Shown here: piece by piece, positions 63,801 to 64,000 of the stretch
How the letters are laid out: each line of letters starts with the position of its first letter
Numbering within the stretch: position 1 is the stretch's first letter
Origin: Cardiocondyla obscurior
Taxonomy: Eukaryota; Arthropoda; Insecta; Hymenoptera; Formicidae
Reading direction: 5' to 3'
Assembly (NCBI RefSeq): GCF_019399895.1
Contig: NC_091873.1
Coordinates: 6,375,501-6,439,500 of the forward strand
DNA length: 64,000 bases
Translations under genes and position numbers: made by a program
Notes under the pieces: generated by a model
What the model was told of the DNA's origin: nothing
Seen by the model: the letters and a program-made list of their open reading frames with translations, nothing else
Databases searched by the model: none

Positions 63801-64000
63801 ACATTCACTACACTCCCAAGACGACTCGGTGTTATACATTCTTGTAATATCAGAGTCCGAACTATCAAACGTACTAGCAGTCTTGTCAGAATATATTTCA
63901 GAAGCTTCCAAATTTGACTGTCCCATTAAATTAGATTCAATTTTATTAGATTTTGATGAGAATGCGTCCATAATACTTCCAGATTTTAATTCTTGTGGCA
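60818..64000 (-). CDS. Nup153: Nup153, nuclear basket nucleoporin; 5' end outside the window (>=956 aa visible)
   Basis: Exons in transcription order: from the window edge to 61296, 61094-60967, 60884-60818 (stop TAG), all GT/AG and in frame. The first visible Met is at 63971, but the frame is open to the edge, so the gene starts outside. Counting from that Met, five RanBP2-type zinc fingers (SWECxxCLxRN...CxxC) lie at about 51-72, 117-137, 168-190, 242-263 and 295-317. They are followed by ~600 residues of FG repeats (FKFG, FTFG, FNFG) in Ser/Thr-rich linker. The C-terminus, SSRKIKKAFRR, matches the conserved Nup153 tail. Family knowledge: Nup153 sits in the nuclear basket, its zinc fingers bind Ran, and its FG repeats bind transport receptors. 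Human Nup153 has four such fingers, so five visible here is slightly unusual. It converges on WAC. Confidence 0.95.
61131..61251. repeat. Nup153: 37-38 bp tandem repeat in a Nup153 intron
   Basis: Units beginning AATAATTA start at 61131, 61169, 61206 and 61243, giving three full AT-rich copies and a partial fourth between the last large exon and the penultimate exon. Confidence 0.85.

Noticed and set aside
1..64000. tRNA, rRNA, CRISPR arrays, bacterial operons, viral insertions
   Set aside because: I looked for cloverleaf-type stems, regularly spaced repeats and intact mobile-element or viral proteins and saw none that I can support.

Overview
The window is animal nuclear DNA, most likely from a hymenopteran insect and probably an ant. 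It has intron-split genes with canonical GT/AG borders, long poly(A)/poly(T) tracts, abundant CpG, and insect-type WAC and Nup153 orthologues. No bacterial, viral or CRISPR features were seen. The organism call is inferred from gene content and base composition, not from a search.

Layout. Bases 1 to about 25,500 are GC- and CpG-rich and appear to lack conserved protein genes. They hold microsatellites, a 225-bp MITE-like element, a two-copy ~670-bp tandem repeat, a possible spliced non-coding transcript at 15.8-16.8 kb, and, near 23.3-24.2 kb, the promoter and 5' UTR of the first gene. Bases 24,206-33,327 (+) carry gene A, seven coding exons and about 1,665 aa. Bases 33.3-42.6 kb are AT-rich intergenic DNA or 3' UTR with a second MITE-like element and some degenerate coding-like pieces. 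Bases 42,643-46,727 (-) carry gene B, at least six coding exons and about 1,152 aa. Bases 47.3-49 kb are a GC-rich promoter/5' UTR island, followed by the eleven coding exons of the WAC orthologue (48,978-55,053, +, 665 aa). Bases 55.1-60.8 kb are AT-rich DNA between convergent 3' ends. Bases 60,818-64,000 (-) carry the 3' part of Nup153, whose 5' end lies outside the window.

The most interesting item is the A/B pair. The two genes lie tail to tail. They have different long disordered last exons but the same N-terminal exon skeleton: successive introns have identical phases, and two exons are exactly 118 and 88 nt in both genes. The N-terminal protein segments align by eye. Both last exons place a SUMO-interacting-type motif (hydrophobic core followed by DLT) between Lys/Arg-rich stretches soon after they begin. 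I do not recognise this family. It looks like a duplicated family of nuclear, possibly SUMO-binding, scaffold proteins. WAC (chromatin and transcription adaptor) and Nup153 (nuclear basket) are ordinary conserved neighbours.
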